Origin: Winogradskya consettensis
GTDB lineage: Bacteria > Actinomycetota > Actinomycetes > Mycobacteriales > Micromonosporaceae
Length of the DNA stretch: 64,000 bases
Reading direction: 5' to 3'
NCBI RefSeq assembly: GCF_018332715.1
Contig: NZ_BOQP01000006.1
Location: 248,001-312,000, forward strand
This document shows, one piece after another, positions 7,669 to 16,737 of this stretch. The translations under genes were made by a program, and so were the position numbers. Under the pieces are notes generated by a model, which did not search any database, was not told the origin of the DNA, and saw nothing but the letters and a program-made list of their open reading frames with translations. The stretch's first letter is position 1; every line of letters starts with the position of its first letter.

Positions 7669-10600
7669 TCACAGTTTGCCAATGGCCTTCAGGTAGTCGA
7701 TGAACTCGTCGTAGTGGTCCATCATCTCGTCGACAGCGGCATCGTACTTTCCGTTCGGGAACAGCATTTTGATGTTTTCGAGGTCCATCCGCATGGCCTT
7801 CGCGAAGTAACCCCGCTTGATCCAGTAGATCTGCTCCGCGCGATGTTGTTTGCCGGCGTGGCTGCTGCCCCAGCTCTCGGTCTTGACGTGGTCGGCCTCG
7901 TCCATCTGGATGGCCAAACCGTTCGACTCCGCCTGGGATTCGGTCAGGCCGAACGCCTCCATCAGGGCCTGCTTCGCCGGCATGTGGTTGATCTCGGTGC
8001 CGGTGACATTGTTGCCGGTGAGCGGGTCCTTGAGGTTTTTGTAAAGGCCGCCCTTGTAGACGTGCCCGGCCGGCGCCCGCCCGCATTTCGGGGCGTTGTG
8101 GACCAGCACCCACTCGTCGCCCGCCTGCACGTAATAGGTGTGCAGATCGGCGACGGTCAGGTTGTACATGGTCTCGCTGCCCGTAAAGGTGCGGACCGTG
8201 TCCACCTGCGCGCCGTCACCGTCGGAGGTCGAGAGGGCCGTACCCGGAGCCAGGTCTCCGGCCTCGACCCACTGCCCGGCTGCCGCGTCCCAGAACGGGT
8301 GATGACCGGTGGTGTGCACCACCGCGACCGGCCCGGACTTCTCCCGGACGGTCAGGTCCGCCAGTTCGGTGTCGTCGCTCTCGATCAGGCCGACAACCGG
8401 CGCCGACGTTCCGGCACGCGCCACGGGGTCGGTGGCACGCACCCGGTCCCCGAGCCCGATCTGCGCGATCGGCTTGCTCGCGCCGCCGTCCAGCAGCACC
8501 CGCGTACCGGCCGAGAAGCTGTTGGGCACCGCCCCGCTAACGAGGGAGCAGGCAAGGACAACGTCCAGGTTGATCCGGTTCAGATCGGCGGCGTCGAGCC
8601 GTTTCTGCGCGATTTCGGCGGACTTGCCCGCGTCGTACAGGACCTTCAGGTTTCGGAACGTGACGCTCGTGAGCTTGACCAGCCCCTTGAACAGGATGGT
8701 CTGCAGGATGTTCTCGCCGAAGTTGAGCAGGGTGTCGGCGAGCGTCTGGTCGCCCTTGATGAACTTGTAGAGGTTCAGACCGGTGTCGGCGACGCCGAGG
8801 ATCTCCCCCACGGCCATCCCGCAGACGATGGTGATCACGCAGATGGCGCCGAGGGCCACCACCCCTGGCAGCATGACCGCCGTGATGCCCTGGATGCCGA
8901 GGGTGGCGAAGTCCTGCATGGTCATCCACCGGAATTCCGGGTTCAGGACCGTGTGCAGGCAGTTCTGGTAGAACTGGCTCTGCATCCCCTGCGGGTAGAA
9001 CGTGTCGCAGTAGGCCTCGTTCTGGTACGCACGCTGCGCCATCTCCTGCGGGTCGGCGATCAGGTTCGCCACGCAGGCCCGTGCCGTGCCGCCGGTGGTG
9101 CCGAGCCAGAACTGCTCGAAGTTGGTCGTGCTCGCCTTCGTGTACTGCTGGACGCAGTTCGAGATCTCGGCGTTGCGCTGACCGAGGTATTCCTTGCGGG
9201 CCGCGTCGCCGGCTGCCTGGGCCGCCTTGGCGTCGGCTCCCGCGTCGGCGGCTGACTTCTTCGCCTGGTCGGCCCACTTCTTGGCTTCGGCCGCGACCTT
9301 CACGGCGTACTCGTGCAGGCTGGTGGCCCACGTCGCGGCGCGGGTCGCGGTACGGGCGGACTGGTTGGCGGCTACGGCAGCACCCTTCGCCGTGGCCGCC
9401 GACTTCGCTGCCTGGCTCGCCGAGGTAGCCGCCTTGCTGGCCCAGGCACTGGCGCTGGTCGCGTAGTCGGCTGCCTTGGCGGCGGAGGCGATCGCCTGAG
9501 TGGCGTACTCACTCGCCTTGGTGGCATCACCGCGGGCTTTGGCCGCCGCGGACTGCGCCTCCTGGGCGTGCTGCACCGCGATCGTGCCGACTTCGTTGAT
9601 CTTCTCGAGCAGACCGCCCACAACCGAAAGGTGCACCGCGGTGTCGTAATCGCGTTCGGCTGCCGTGTACTGGCCGGTCCGCAGGAATTCCGGCAGGTTG
9701 ATGGCCGGGCTCTCCAGCGCCACCTGCGCGGCGGCCTTGACCTCCGCGCCGGTGTCCACATTGGCGATCAGCTGGTTGACCTGGACCCGGTCGTCGATCG
9801 CCGAGGCGGTGTACTGGCCCTTGTCCAGGAAGTCGCGCAACGCCTGCAGGGTGCCGGTGTCCAGCGCTGTCTGCGCTCGCTGCACGGTCACCGTCCGCGA
9901 GGCCGTGCGCGCAGCCGACAGGATCTGGTTGACCTTCAGCCGGTCCTGGGTGAACCGGCCCGAGTAGTTCTGCGTCCGAAGAAACTCCGCCACCTGCGCG
10001 TCGGTGCCGGCGAGCGCCGTGAGCGCCGCGGTTGCCAGCGCGGCATTGTCGGTGGAGCCGGCGAGGTCGGCCACCGCGACCCGGTTGTCCTGCACCGCGG
10101 CGGCGGCGAGACCGGTCCGCACAAACGCCAGCGCCCCGGTGTCGTCCGCCTGCAACGCCTCCAGCGCGGCCGCGCGGGTCGCCTCGGCGTCGCTCGAACC
10201 CAGAGCCAGTGCGACCTTGCGGGCGTCGACCACCGCGAGGGCGGGATCGGTGAGCGGGCTCTGCGCCTCGGCGATCAGCCGCTGGGTCTCGGCATCCCGC
10301 TTGGCGGCCTGCTCGACGTCCCAGTCGGCCTGGGTCGCGAGCGCTTCGTACGTGGTGCTGGCGTCCCGGGCGCTCTCGAGAGCGGCGTCCGTGGCGACCG
10401 CGAGCCGCTCGGTGTCGGCCGCACGCGCCGCCGTGTACACGGCGAGGGCATCGTTGCCCAGCTGCACGACCTTGGTCGCCGCAGCCTCCGCGGCCTTCGC
10501 GTAGTTCGTCGCGTTGGTCGCGGCCTGCGCGGCGTCCACAGCGTGATCCGCTGCGTCCTGCGCGGCAGCCGCGGCGGCTCGCGCATCGGCTGCGGCTGCC

Positions 10601-12018
10601 TTGGCCGCATCGCGCGCGGCGAACGCGTTGGTGATCGCGACCTGCAGGTACTTCTGCGCCGCGGCTGCTGCCCGGGTCGCCCGTTCGGCGTTCGCGCGGG
10701 CCAGCTTCGCCGCGGCTCGAGCCTCGGCGGCGTCGGCGCCGGCGTCCTGTGCGTACTCCTGTGCGTCGTCATTCGCGTCCGCGGCGGCCGTCGACTGCTT
10801 GGCCGCGTCGGTCGCGTAGTCGAGGGCGAGCTTGGCGTTGGCGAGTGCCTCACCGGCCTTCCCTGCCTTGTCCGCCAGGGCGTCGGCGGTCCTGGCGATC
10901 GCGGCGGCCGCCTCCGCGGCCTTGCGCGCCTCGCCGGTCTTCGTCCGGTCGTAAGCCGCTGCCGCCGCTGCGGTGTAGGCCTTCGAGGCGGCCGAGGCTG
11001 CCTGTGCCGCTGCCCGCGACACGCGCTGCGCCGCCGCTGTCGCGACCTGCGCCGCCCGATCGGCAGCACCGGCCGCGTCGATCGCGACCTGGGCCGACGC
11101 GGCTGCCTTGCGCGCTGCCGCTGCTGCCCGCTTGGCGTGCGCCGCCGCCTTGGCCGCGTTGCTCTTCGCGCTCGCCGTGGCCGCGGCGGCCTCCTGCGCG
11201 GAGCGGCGAGCCGCGTTCGCCCCGTCGGAGGCCCGCTTCGCCTGATCCTGGGTGTTCTTCGTCTCCCGCTCGACCGTCGTCTCGGCCTGTTCCGCCTGTT
11301 CCAGCAGGCTTACCAGCGACGCGGTCTCGTCGTCGTGCGCCGACGCGACGTCCCAGCCGTAGGTCAGGAACTGATCGAGGGCCTCTGCCGAACCGTTGTC
11401 GAGGGCCTTCTGGGCGGCCGCCTTGACCTCGGTCCCGCCGGTGGCCTGCACCTGGTTGACCTGCAGCCGCAGGTCGGTCTGCCACTGGGTCTGCCAGCCT
11501 GAGTCGAGGAACTCCTGCAGCACCACCGGGTCCTCGGAGTCCAGAGCGACCTGAGCCGCCTCCTGGACCTGCGCGCCGCCGCTGGCCTTGACCTGGTCCA
11601 CCCGCAGTCGCAGGTCAATGTTCTCCGAGGCGTCCCGGCCGGTATTCAGGAACGTGGCCAGCGCTGTCGTGTCCCCGCCGTCGGCGGCCGTGAGAGCCTG
11701 CTGGGCAGCTGCCCGCACCGCGGGCCCGCCATCACCGATCGCGGCTTCCACGGCGTCGCGCTGGTCGAGGGTCTGCGCCTGGCTCAGCCCGGAGCCCAGG
11801 AAGTCCCGGACCTGGTCGTCGGTCCCGGTCAGGGCGATCTCGGCCTCGGCGCGCAGCTGTAGGCCGCCGCTCTGCCAGGCCTGGACGACCAGGGACCGGT
11901 CGGCCAGGACGGCGGGGGTGGTGTCATCGGCCGACGCGGGCGCGGCACGTAGTAGTCCGGGAAGCAGCGCGACGGCCGTCAGTGCGGCCAGCGTCGCGCG
12001 GACTTGTTTGGAATGCAC
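7669..12018 (-). CDS. Secreted polymorphic toxin: ALF repeats, Ala-rich helices, HINT domain, C-terminal nuclease-like toxin
   Basis: 1449 aa from GTG 12018 (GGAG 5 nt upstream). Order: signal peptide (about 1-30); ALF-type repeats (about 35-245); a very Ala-rich helical region (about 250-585); a second ALF block (about 586-803); another Ala-rich region; a Cys-containing module with hydrophobic spans (about 1040-1075); a pretoxin HINT domain from about 1166 (NSFSAGTRVLL) through TGHHPFW to VHN at 1306-1308; then a 141-residue tip. The tip has NHMPAK, MDEADH and SWGSS, the spacing of a His-metal nuclease (HNH/EndoVII-like) toxin. HINT should release the tip autocatalytically. The usual HINT first Cys is Ser here. 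The target and nuclease class are inference. Confidence 0.85.
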   Translation of the reverse strand: MHSKQVRATLAALTAVALLPGLLRAAPASADDTTPAVLADRSLVVQAWQSGGLQLRAEAEIALTGTDDQVRDFLGSGLSQAQTLDQRDAVEAAIGDGGPAVRAAAQQALTAADGGDTTALATFLNTGRDASENIDLRLRVDQVKASGGAQVQEAAQVALDSEDPVVLQEFLDSGWQTQWQTDLRLQVNQVQATGGTEVKAAAQKALDNGSAEALDQFLTYGWDVASAHDDETASLVSLLEQAEQAETTVERETKNTQDQAKRASDGANAARRSAQEAAAATASAKSNAAKAAAHAKRAAAAARKAAASAQVAIDAAGAADRAAQVATAAAQRVSRAAAQAASAASKAYTAAAAAAYDRTKTGEARKAAEAAAAIARTADALADKAGKAGEALANAKLALDYATDAAKQSTAAADANDDAQEYAQDAGADAAEARAAAKLARANAERATRAAAAAQKYLQVAITNAFAARDAAKAAAADARAAAAAAQDAADHAVDAAQAATNATNYAKAAEAAATKVVQLGNDALAVYTAARAADTERLAVATDAALESARDASTTYEALATQADWDVEQAAKRDAETQRLIAEAQSPLTDPALAVVDARKVALALGSSDAEATRAAALEALQADDTGALAFVRTGLAAAAVQDNRVAVADLAGSTDNAALATAALTALAGTDAQVAEFLRTQNYSGRFTQDRLKVNQILSAARTASRTVTVQRAQTALDTGTLQALRDFLDKGQYTASAIDDRVQVNQLIANVDTGAEVKAAAQVALESPAINLPEFLRTGQYTAAERDYDTAVHLSVVGGLLEKINEVGTIAVQHAQEAQSAAAKARGDATKASEYATQAIASAAKAADYATSASAWASKAATSASQAAKSAATAKGAAVAANQSARTATRAATWATSLHEYAVKVAAEAKKWADQAKKSAADAGADAKAAQAAGDAARKEYLGQRNAEISNCVQQYTKASTTNFEQFWLGTTGGTARACVANLIADPQEMAQRAYQNEAYCDTFYPQGMQSQFYQNCLHTVLNPEFRWMTMQDFATLGIQGITAVMLPGVVALGAICVITIVCGMAVGEILGVADTGLNLYKFIKGDQTLADTLLNFGENILQTILFKGLVKLTSVTFRNLKVLYDAGKSAEIAQKRLDAADLNRINLDVVLACSLVSGAVPNSFSAGTRVLLDGGASKPIAQIGLGDRVRATDPVARAGTSAPVVGLIESDDTELADLTVREKSGPVAVVHTTGHHPFWDAAAGQWVEAGDLAPGTALSTSDGDGAQVDTVRTFTGSETMYNLTVADLHTYYVQAGDEWVLVHNAPKCGRAPAGHVYKGGLYKNLKDPLTGNNVTGTEINHMPAKQALMEAFGLTESQAESNGLAIQMDEADHVKTESWGSSHAGKQHRAEQIYWIKRGYFAKAMRMDLENIKMLFPNGKYDAAVDEMMDHYDEFIDYLKAIGKL

Positions 12019-12115
12019 GTCATCTCCATGGAGGAAGAGCAACGGGTCGAAGCAGTACGCGGGCGGACGGCAACCCGTCCGCCCGCGTACCGGTCAATCG
12101 CGAAGAGACGCCGGA

Positions 12116-14602
12116 TCAGCCCTTGGCCGTCAGACGCAGCAGGATGGTCGGCGGGTTGTCGGGCGAGGCGCCGAGGCCGACCTGCGTGCTGCCGGCCGGG
12201 TCGACGTCGACCGAGAGCTCGTCGCCCTCGTCGGTCGTCAGGTCCGCGGTGACCTCGTGCCCGGTCCCGGACCGCTGGCCGTCGCCGCGGATCTCGTACA
12301 CGCCGGGTACCTCGAGGTCGAGGCGGCCGGGGGCGCCCAGCACCTTGAAACAGACCCGGCCCACGCCGTCCGCGCCGATCGTCTCGTCGGTCGTGTAGAC
12401 CTTGAGCAGCCCGATGTCACCGTCGGCCGCCGTCGCGCAGTTGATGGCGACGATGTGGCCGTCACCCGACAGCAGCTTGACGTTCTGGTCGGCGAGCAGC
12501 TTCGCGGCCCCCGGGTAGGCGAAGTTCTCGGCCAGAGCGGCACCGGTCGCCGTCTCCGTACCCGTGGGTGTCGTCGTGTAGAGGCTCTGCACCTCGGCCG
12601 GGGTCAGTGCACCCTGGATCGCGCGCACCTCGTCGACACTGCCCGGCCAGAAGTAACCGTTCGCCGCGACCCAGCGACCGCCGCCGATGGTCAGCCGGGA
12701 GCCGGCGTGCCACACGGTGGTCAGGGCCGTGCTCCCCGCGGGGGCACCGTTCACGTACAGCGTGATCTTGTTGTTGTTCGCGTCGTACACCCCGGTGAGG
12801 TGCGCCCAGGTGCCGACGGTCGGCCCGCTGGCGGCGGTCACGGAGACGAGCGTGCCACCGGAGTCGGAGTCGGCGCTGTGCGTCCAGAAGGTCCACTTGT
12901 TCGTGGAGCTCTTGCCCAGCCCGAACATGGTCGTACGCGTACCGTCCTGCGCCACCGCGTTGGTGTAACCGGTGCTCAGCTTGTCGGCCCGCACCCACGC
13001 GGAGACCGTGAACGACTGGTCGGTACGCAGCACCGGTGCACTCGTCGCCAGCACCTGGTCAGCGCCGTTGAACAGCGCCGAATCCCGGACCCGGCCGTCG
13101 GTGTAGTCCACGTCGCCGGCGGCGGACAGGCGCCGCTCGAAGCCGGAGCTGTCCACACCGGTGTCCTGGAGGCTCCACCGACCGGCGCCGATGCCCGCCT
13201 GCGCGCCGAGCTCAGTCGCGGCCAGCGCCCGGTTCCAGATCTTGACGCTGGAGAGGTCACCGGCCCAGTAGTAGCCGCCTGTGCCGGCGTACAGGCCACG
13301 GCCGATGTTGACAGTACCGGTGGCGTTCCAGGGGGCACTGGTCATGGTGGCCGAACCCGCGGCGACGCCGTTGACGTAGAGCGTCAGCTTGCGGTCCGCG
13401 GCGGTGAACACCCCGGCCAGGTGCGCCCACGAGCCCACCTTCGGCCCGGTGGTAGCGACGACCTCGACCAGGCCACCGCCGTTGTCCGAGTCGGTCGGGT
13501 GCACCCAGAAGACCCACTTGTTACCCGAGCTCTTGCCCAGGCCGAAGACGCTGGTACGCGTCCCGTTGGCAGCCACAGCGTTGGTGTAACCGGTGCTCAG
13601 GGCGCTCACCCGCACCCAGGCCGAGACCGAGTAATCGGCTGCCGTGTTGACCACCGCGGCACCAGTAGCCGCGTAGTCGTTGACGCCGTCGAAACGGACC
13701 GCGGTGTCACCACCGAGGACCGGTCCTGCCTGCCCGAGCGTCGCCCCGGAAACCGTTGCGGGGTGGGCGGTTCCGGCAGTCGTGCTGTCGGCCAGGGCGG
13801 TGCCGGAGGTCTCCCGCAGGTCCCAGCGGCCGGCCGGTTGATCCTGCGCGACGCTCTGCTGCACCCAGGTGGCGAGGTCGTCGACCCGGAGCTCCTCGGC
13901 GGTGTTTCCGGTCGCGGTCTCGCCGAAGCATCCGGACTGCCCGGAGGTGGTGCTGACGCCGGCCAGGCGCACGCCGTCGGCGCTCTCGGTGAAGGCCGGG
14001 GCGCCCGCGTCTCCGCGGCAGGCGGCGGCCGCTGCGCTCGTCACCGTGAAGCCGGTGGCCGAGGTCGTCGCGACGGTGAACTGCGCGCTCTGCAGCGCCC
14101 CCGGGATCCAGGCGGTTGTGGTCCTGCCGTATCCGGCGACCCGGACCGTGGCGTCGGTGGCCGGCTGGGCGGTGGCCAGGGCGACCGGCGTGATCCCCGT
14201 GACCGGACTCGCGAACCGCACCAGGGCGACTCCGCGGGAGGCGTGCGGCACTACGCGTACGACTGAACGGACCTGACCGCCGCTGCCAGCGAGCTCAGTG
14301 CGCCCGAGCATCGCGGTGATCGGCACCGTGGGACGCCCGGTGGCGACCGGGGTGCTGCCTGTTCCGAGGCACTCGGTGGCGGTGATCGCCCACTCGGGCG
14401 CGATCAGCGCGCCGCTGCAGGTCTGGATGCCGTCCCCTACGTCGAGCTTGACGACGAACGGGTACGCACCCGTGGCCGCGGCCTCGCCACCGGCGACTGC
14501 GAACGCCGGCGTGGCCGCAGCGGCGACTGTGGACGCCGCGATCAACACCGCGCCCGCAAGTCGCAGCCGGGCGGCCCCGCGCCGCCCAGAATTGTGCTCC
14601 AT
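12116..14602 (-). CDS. Secreted protein with degenerate trypsin-fold domain and two LamG domains
   Basis: 828 aa from ATG 14602 (an upstream in-frame start at 14647 is less likely because the signal peptide then starts late). After the signal peptide ending TPAFA, residues about 35-245 follow a chymotrypsin-fold pattern (CSGALIAPEWAITATEC, GVALVRF, CRGDAGAPAF). All three catalytic positions are replaced: His by Glu77, Asp by Gly, Ser by Ala199. Two LamG/concanavalin-like jellyroll domains follow (about 255-460 and 475-670), each with SVSAWVR or TVSAWVR and WAHL, then a beta-rich C-terminal domain. Probably a non-catalytic binding protein. It lies 97 nt upstream of the toxin on the same strand and may be cotranscribed. 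Confidence 0.87.
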   Translation of the reverse strand: MEHNSGRRGAARLRLAGAVLIAASTVAAAATPAFAVAGGEAAATGAYPFVVKLDVGDGIQTCSGALIAPEWAITATECLGTGSTPVATGRPTVPITAMLGRTELAGSGGQVRSVVRVVPHASRGVALVRFASPVTGITPVALATAQPATDATVRVAGYGRTTTAWIPGALQSAQFTVATTSATGFTVTSAAAAACRGDAGAPAFTESADGVRLAGVSTTSGQSGCFGETATGNTAEELRVDDLATWVQQSVAQDQPAGRWDLRETSGTALADSTTAGTAHPATVSGATLGQAGPVLGGDTAVRFDGVNDYAATGAAVVNTAADYSVSAWVRVSALSTGYTNAVAANGTRTSVFGLGKSSGNKWVFWVHPTDSDNGGGLVEVVATTGPKVGSWAHLAGVFTAADRKLTLYVNGVAAGSATMTSAPWNATGTVNIGRGLYAGTGGYYWAGDLSSVKIWNRALAATELGAQAGIGAGRWSLQDTGVDSSGFERRLSAAGDVDYTDGRVRDSALFNGADQVLATSAPVLRTDQSFTVSAWVRADKLSTGYTNAVAQDGTRTTMFGLGKSSTNKWTFWTHSADSDSGGTLVSVTAASGPTVGTWAHLTGVYDANNNKITLYVNGAPAGSTALTTVWHAGSRLTIGGGRWVAANGYFWPGSVDEVRAIQGALTPAEVQSLYTTTPTGTETATGAALAENFAYPGAAKLLADQNVKLLSGDGHIVAINCATAADGDIGLLKVYTTDETIGADGVGRVCFKVLGAPGRLDLEVPGVYEIRGDGQRSGTGHEVTADLTTDEGDELSVDVDPAGSTQVGLGASPDNPPTILLRLTAKG

Positions 14603-14771
14603 CGTGTTCCCATCTCGGCCCCGTGCCGCCCGCCGGGCCGGGATCAACCCGGTCGGACGGATGCGCCGTATCTATACGGAGAGACACCGGCAAATATCGT
14701 TCGGTGTCAACGCCAAGATCGTCAGGGACGTCGATGAATGCGGGATTAATAGCGGTAATACACAGCCAAAA

Positions 14772-16343
14772 TTAAACCTCGGAACGTTCCATAAGCGTGA
14801 CACCCAGCAACGGGAACTTCCAGCTCTGCACCGTCCGGTAGTGCTCACCGATCCGGCGCCGCTTGGCGGGCGTCATATCCTTGAGCGGGTCCGTGGAGTT
14901 GTCCACGCGGATGACCCAGATGCGCGGTGGGGTGCCAAGGCAGGCAGCGCCCGGGCACTCCCGGGCCAGCAACCGCCCGCTGGTTCGCGGTGCCGCTACC
15001 CGCAGCACGTCAGGCGGGCGGGGAGCGGGCAGATAGCGCTCATAGATGTCGCGGGCGGCCCAGGGGATGCTCGGGTGCGTGTCGGGGAAGACCACGACAT
15101 CCCCGGCCCGGTATCGCGGGCCGATCACCGAGGCGATCTTCGCGGAGTCCTCGGCGTGGCCGGATGACGTGCGGAATTCAAGCTGCACCGGCCAGGAGAA
15201 CAACAGGGCCAGGACGATCACCAGGGTTGCCGGGACCTTACCGGCCCGCAGGGCGCCCAGGCCGCCGAGCACCGCCAGCGGACCGATCGCGATCATGACG
15301 TAGCGGCCGACCCACAGCGGGGTCTGGGTGCCGACGATCAGCAACAGCGCCGGTGGCACGAACCCCGCGCCTGCGAGCACCACGGCCGCCAGGCTGCGAC
15401 CCGTCCCGAGGACGGCCAGCACCAGCAGGATGCCCCCGACCGCGGCCGAGGCGAACACGTTCTGCGGCAACCCCTGCAGGCTGTCGACAGTAGCGAGCGG
15501 GATCCAGGAGATCTGTGCGCTCTGCCGGGTCCCCCACCAGGCGAGGACCAGCGCCGGGACGCTACCCGCAAACGCGGCGCCGAGCCACAGCACGGCCGAC
15601 CGGCGGTTCCTCGAATCCACCCGCAGTTGCAGGCACCCGATCGCCGTCGCATGGCCCGCCACCATGAGCAGACCACCGAGCGGGTGCAGAAGTCCGGTGG
15701 CTGCCACCGACGCCGCATATCCGATCGCCCGCAGCACACCCGGAGCTTCCACCAGGCGGACCAGGCACAGCACCGCGAGCACGGCGAAGAACATCGCCAG
15801 GGCGTACGGGCGAGCCTCCTGGCCGTACCGGGATGTCGCCGGAACAAGCGCGAAGAGCAACCCGGCAACCAGACCCGCCGGAACACCACCGATCCGGCGC
15901 CCGAGCGCGGTGACGACAACCGTGGCGCCGACAATCGCCAGCGCCGACGGCAGCCGCAACGCCGCGGAGCCGGTCCCGGCCAGCGTGCACCAGGCCTTCA
16001 GCGCCGCGTAGTACGGCGCCACGACTGCGTCGACCGTGCCGGACAACTGCCACAGCTGCGCCCAGGACAGCCGGACCGCACCCCAGGTGGCCAGCTCGTC
16101 CGCCCAGAGCGACGCGCCGGTCAGCCGCCATCCGGCAAGCCCCGCCGCGGTCAGCGCCGGAACCGCCCAGATCAGCACCGCGGCGAGGGAAACCCCGCTG
16201 CGGACCGGATCCACAGGCTCTTGCTGGGCGGGGATCAGCCGAGGTGAGGTGTCGAGGTGGGAACTGATGGCGCACTCCCGGGGGGACGTGGTCTTGAACC
16301 ACGAGAGCCTAGGCGGCCCGGGGCCGGCCTCGATGACGCTCAA
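14772..16343 (-). CDS. GT39/GT83-like polytopic membrane glycosyltransferase
   Basis: 523-aa multispanning protein with about ten hydrophobic helices and a C-terminal soluble domain. The N-terminal loop contains SLWADELATWGA, the Asp-Glu motif of polyprenyl-phosphate-sugar-dependent glycosyltransferases, and RYGQEARPYAL matches the second conserved loop of this superfamily. It probably transfers a sugar from a lipid-linked donor to an extracytoplasmic acceptor; the donor and acceptor are unknown. The start is uncertain: the longest frame begins with TTG 16343, and a GTG at 16214 would begin just before the first span. Confidence 0.82.
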   Translation of the reverse strand: MSVIEAGPGPPRLSWFKTTSPRECAISSHLDTSPRLIPAQQEPVDPVRSGVSLAAVLIWAVPALTAAGLAGWRLTGASLWADELATWGAVRLSWAQLWQLSGTVDAVVAPYYAALKAWCTLAGTGSAALRLPSALAIVGATVVVTALGRRIGGVPAGLVAGLLFALVPATSRYGQEARPYALAMFFAVLAVLCLVRLVEAPGVLRAIGYAASVAATGLLHPLGGLLMVAGHATAIGCLQLRVDSRNRRSAVLWLGAAFAGSVPALVLAWWGTRQSAQISWIPLATVDSLQGLPQNVFASAAVGGILLVLAVLGTGRSLAAVVLAGAGFVPPALLLIVGTQTPLWVGRYVMIAIGPLAVLGGLGALRAGKVPATLVIVLALLFSWPVQLEFRTSSGHAEDSAKIASVIGPRYRAGDVVVFPDTHPSIPWAARDIYERYLPAPRPPDVLRVAAPRTSGRLLARECPGAACLGTPPRIWVIRVDNSTDPLKDMTPAKRRRIGEHYRTVQSWKFPLLGVTLMERSEV

Positions 16344-16394
16344 CCGAACAATCGATGACCATCCCGAGCCGGCGGCTGACCGGATCCGCTGCTT

Positions 16395-16700
16395 TTAGTA
16401 GCGGGTGGGCGGGAACGGGTTGTCCTTGGTCAGCGGGGCCGTTTCGCCTTCTGCTTCCTGGCGGGCGGTGACGCTTTGGATGTCCTGGTAGGTCGGGTCG
16501 GCGGTGGGGTCGACGAGGGGGTCTTCGTCGGTGGCCGGTGGGATGTCGTTCGGGTCGTACGGGTCGATTCCCGCTTCGACGCGTTCGGCTTCGGTGCGGC
16601 GGGCCAGTTCGTTGTCGTCGAGGTGGGCCGGCGCTCCGCCGTGGAAGCGGCGGTCGCGGTCGCCTTCGGCGGCTTCGGTGTTGAGTGGTTCGGTGGCCAT
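16395..16700 (-). CDS. Small acidic hypothetical protein
   Basis: 101 aa, hydrophilic and rich in Asp, Glu and Pro, with no membrane segment or signal. Starts MATEPLNTEAAEGDRD and ends DNPFPPTRY. It reads like the conserved, unannotated acidic proteins found across actinobacteria, but I cannot name a function. It lies between the glycosyltransferase and the histidine kinase on the same strand and is separated from the kinase stop by 37 nt. Confidence 0.75.
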   Translation of the reverse strand: MATEPLNTEAAEGDRDRRFHGGAPAHLDDNELARRTEAERVEAGIDPYDPNDIPPATDEDPLVDPTADPTYQDIQSVTARQEAEGETAPLTKDNPFPPTRY

Positions 16701-16737
16701 GGGTGCCTCCCGGAAGGGTTTGTCGCTTGGTCGGCAG

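Noticed and set aside
9313..14266. Long plus-strand frames opposite the toxin and LamG genes
   Set aside because: They lack any domain and lie antisense to well-defined proteins with signal peptides; typical high-GC shadow frames.
12116..14602. Annotation as an active serine protease
   Set aside because: All three triad positions are substituted (Glu77, Gly, Ala199).
14666..14679. CCGTAT-CT-ATACGG dyad upstream of the LamG protein
   Set aside because: Perfect 6-bp arms but too short to distinguish from chance in a window this size.
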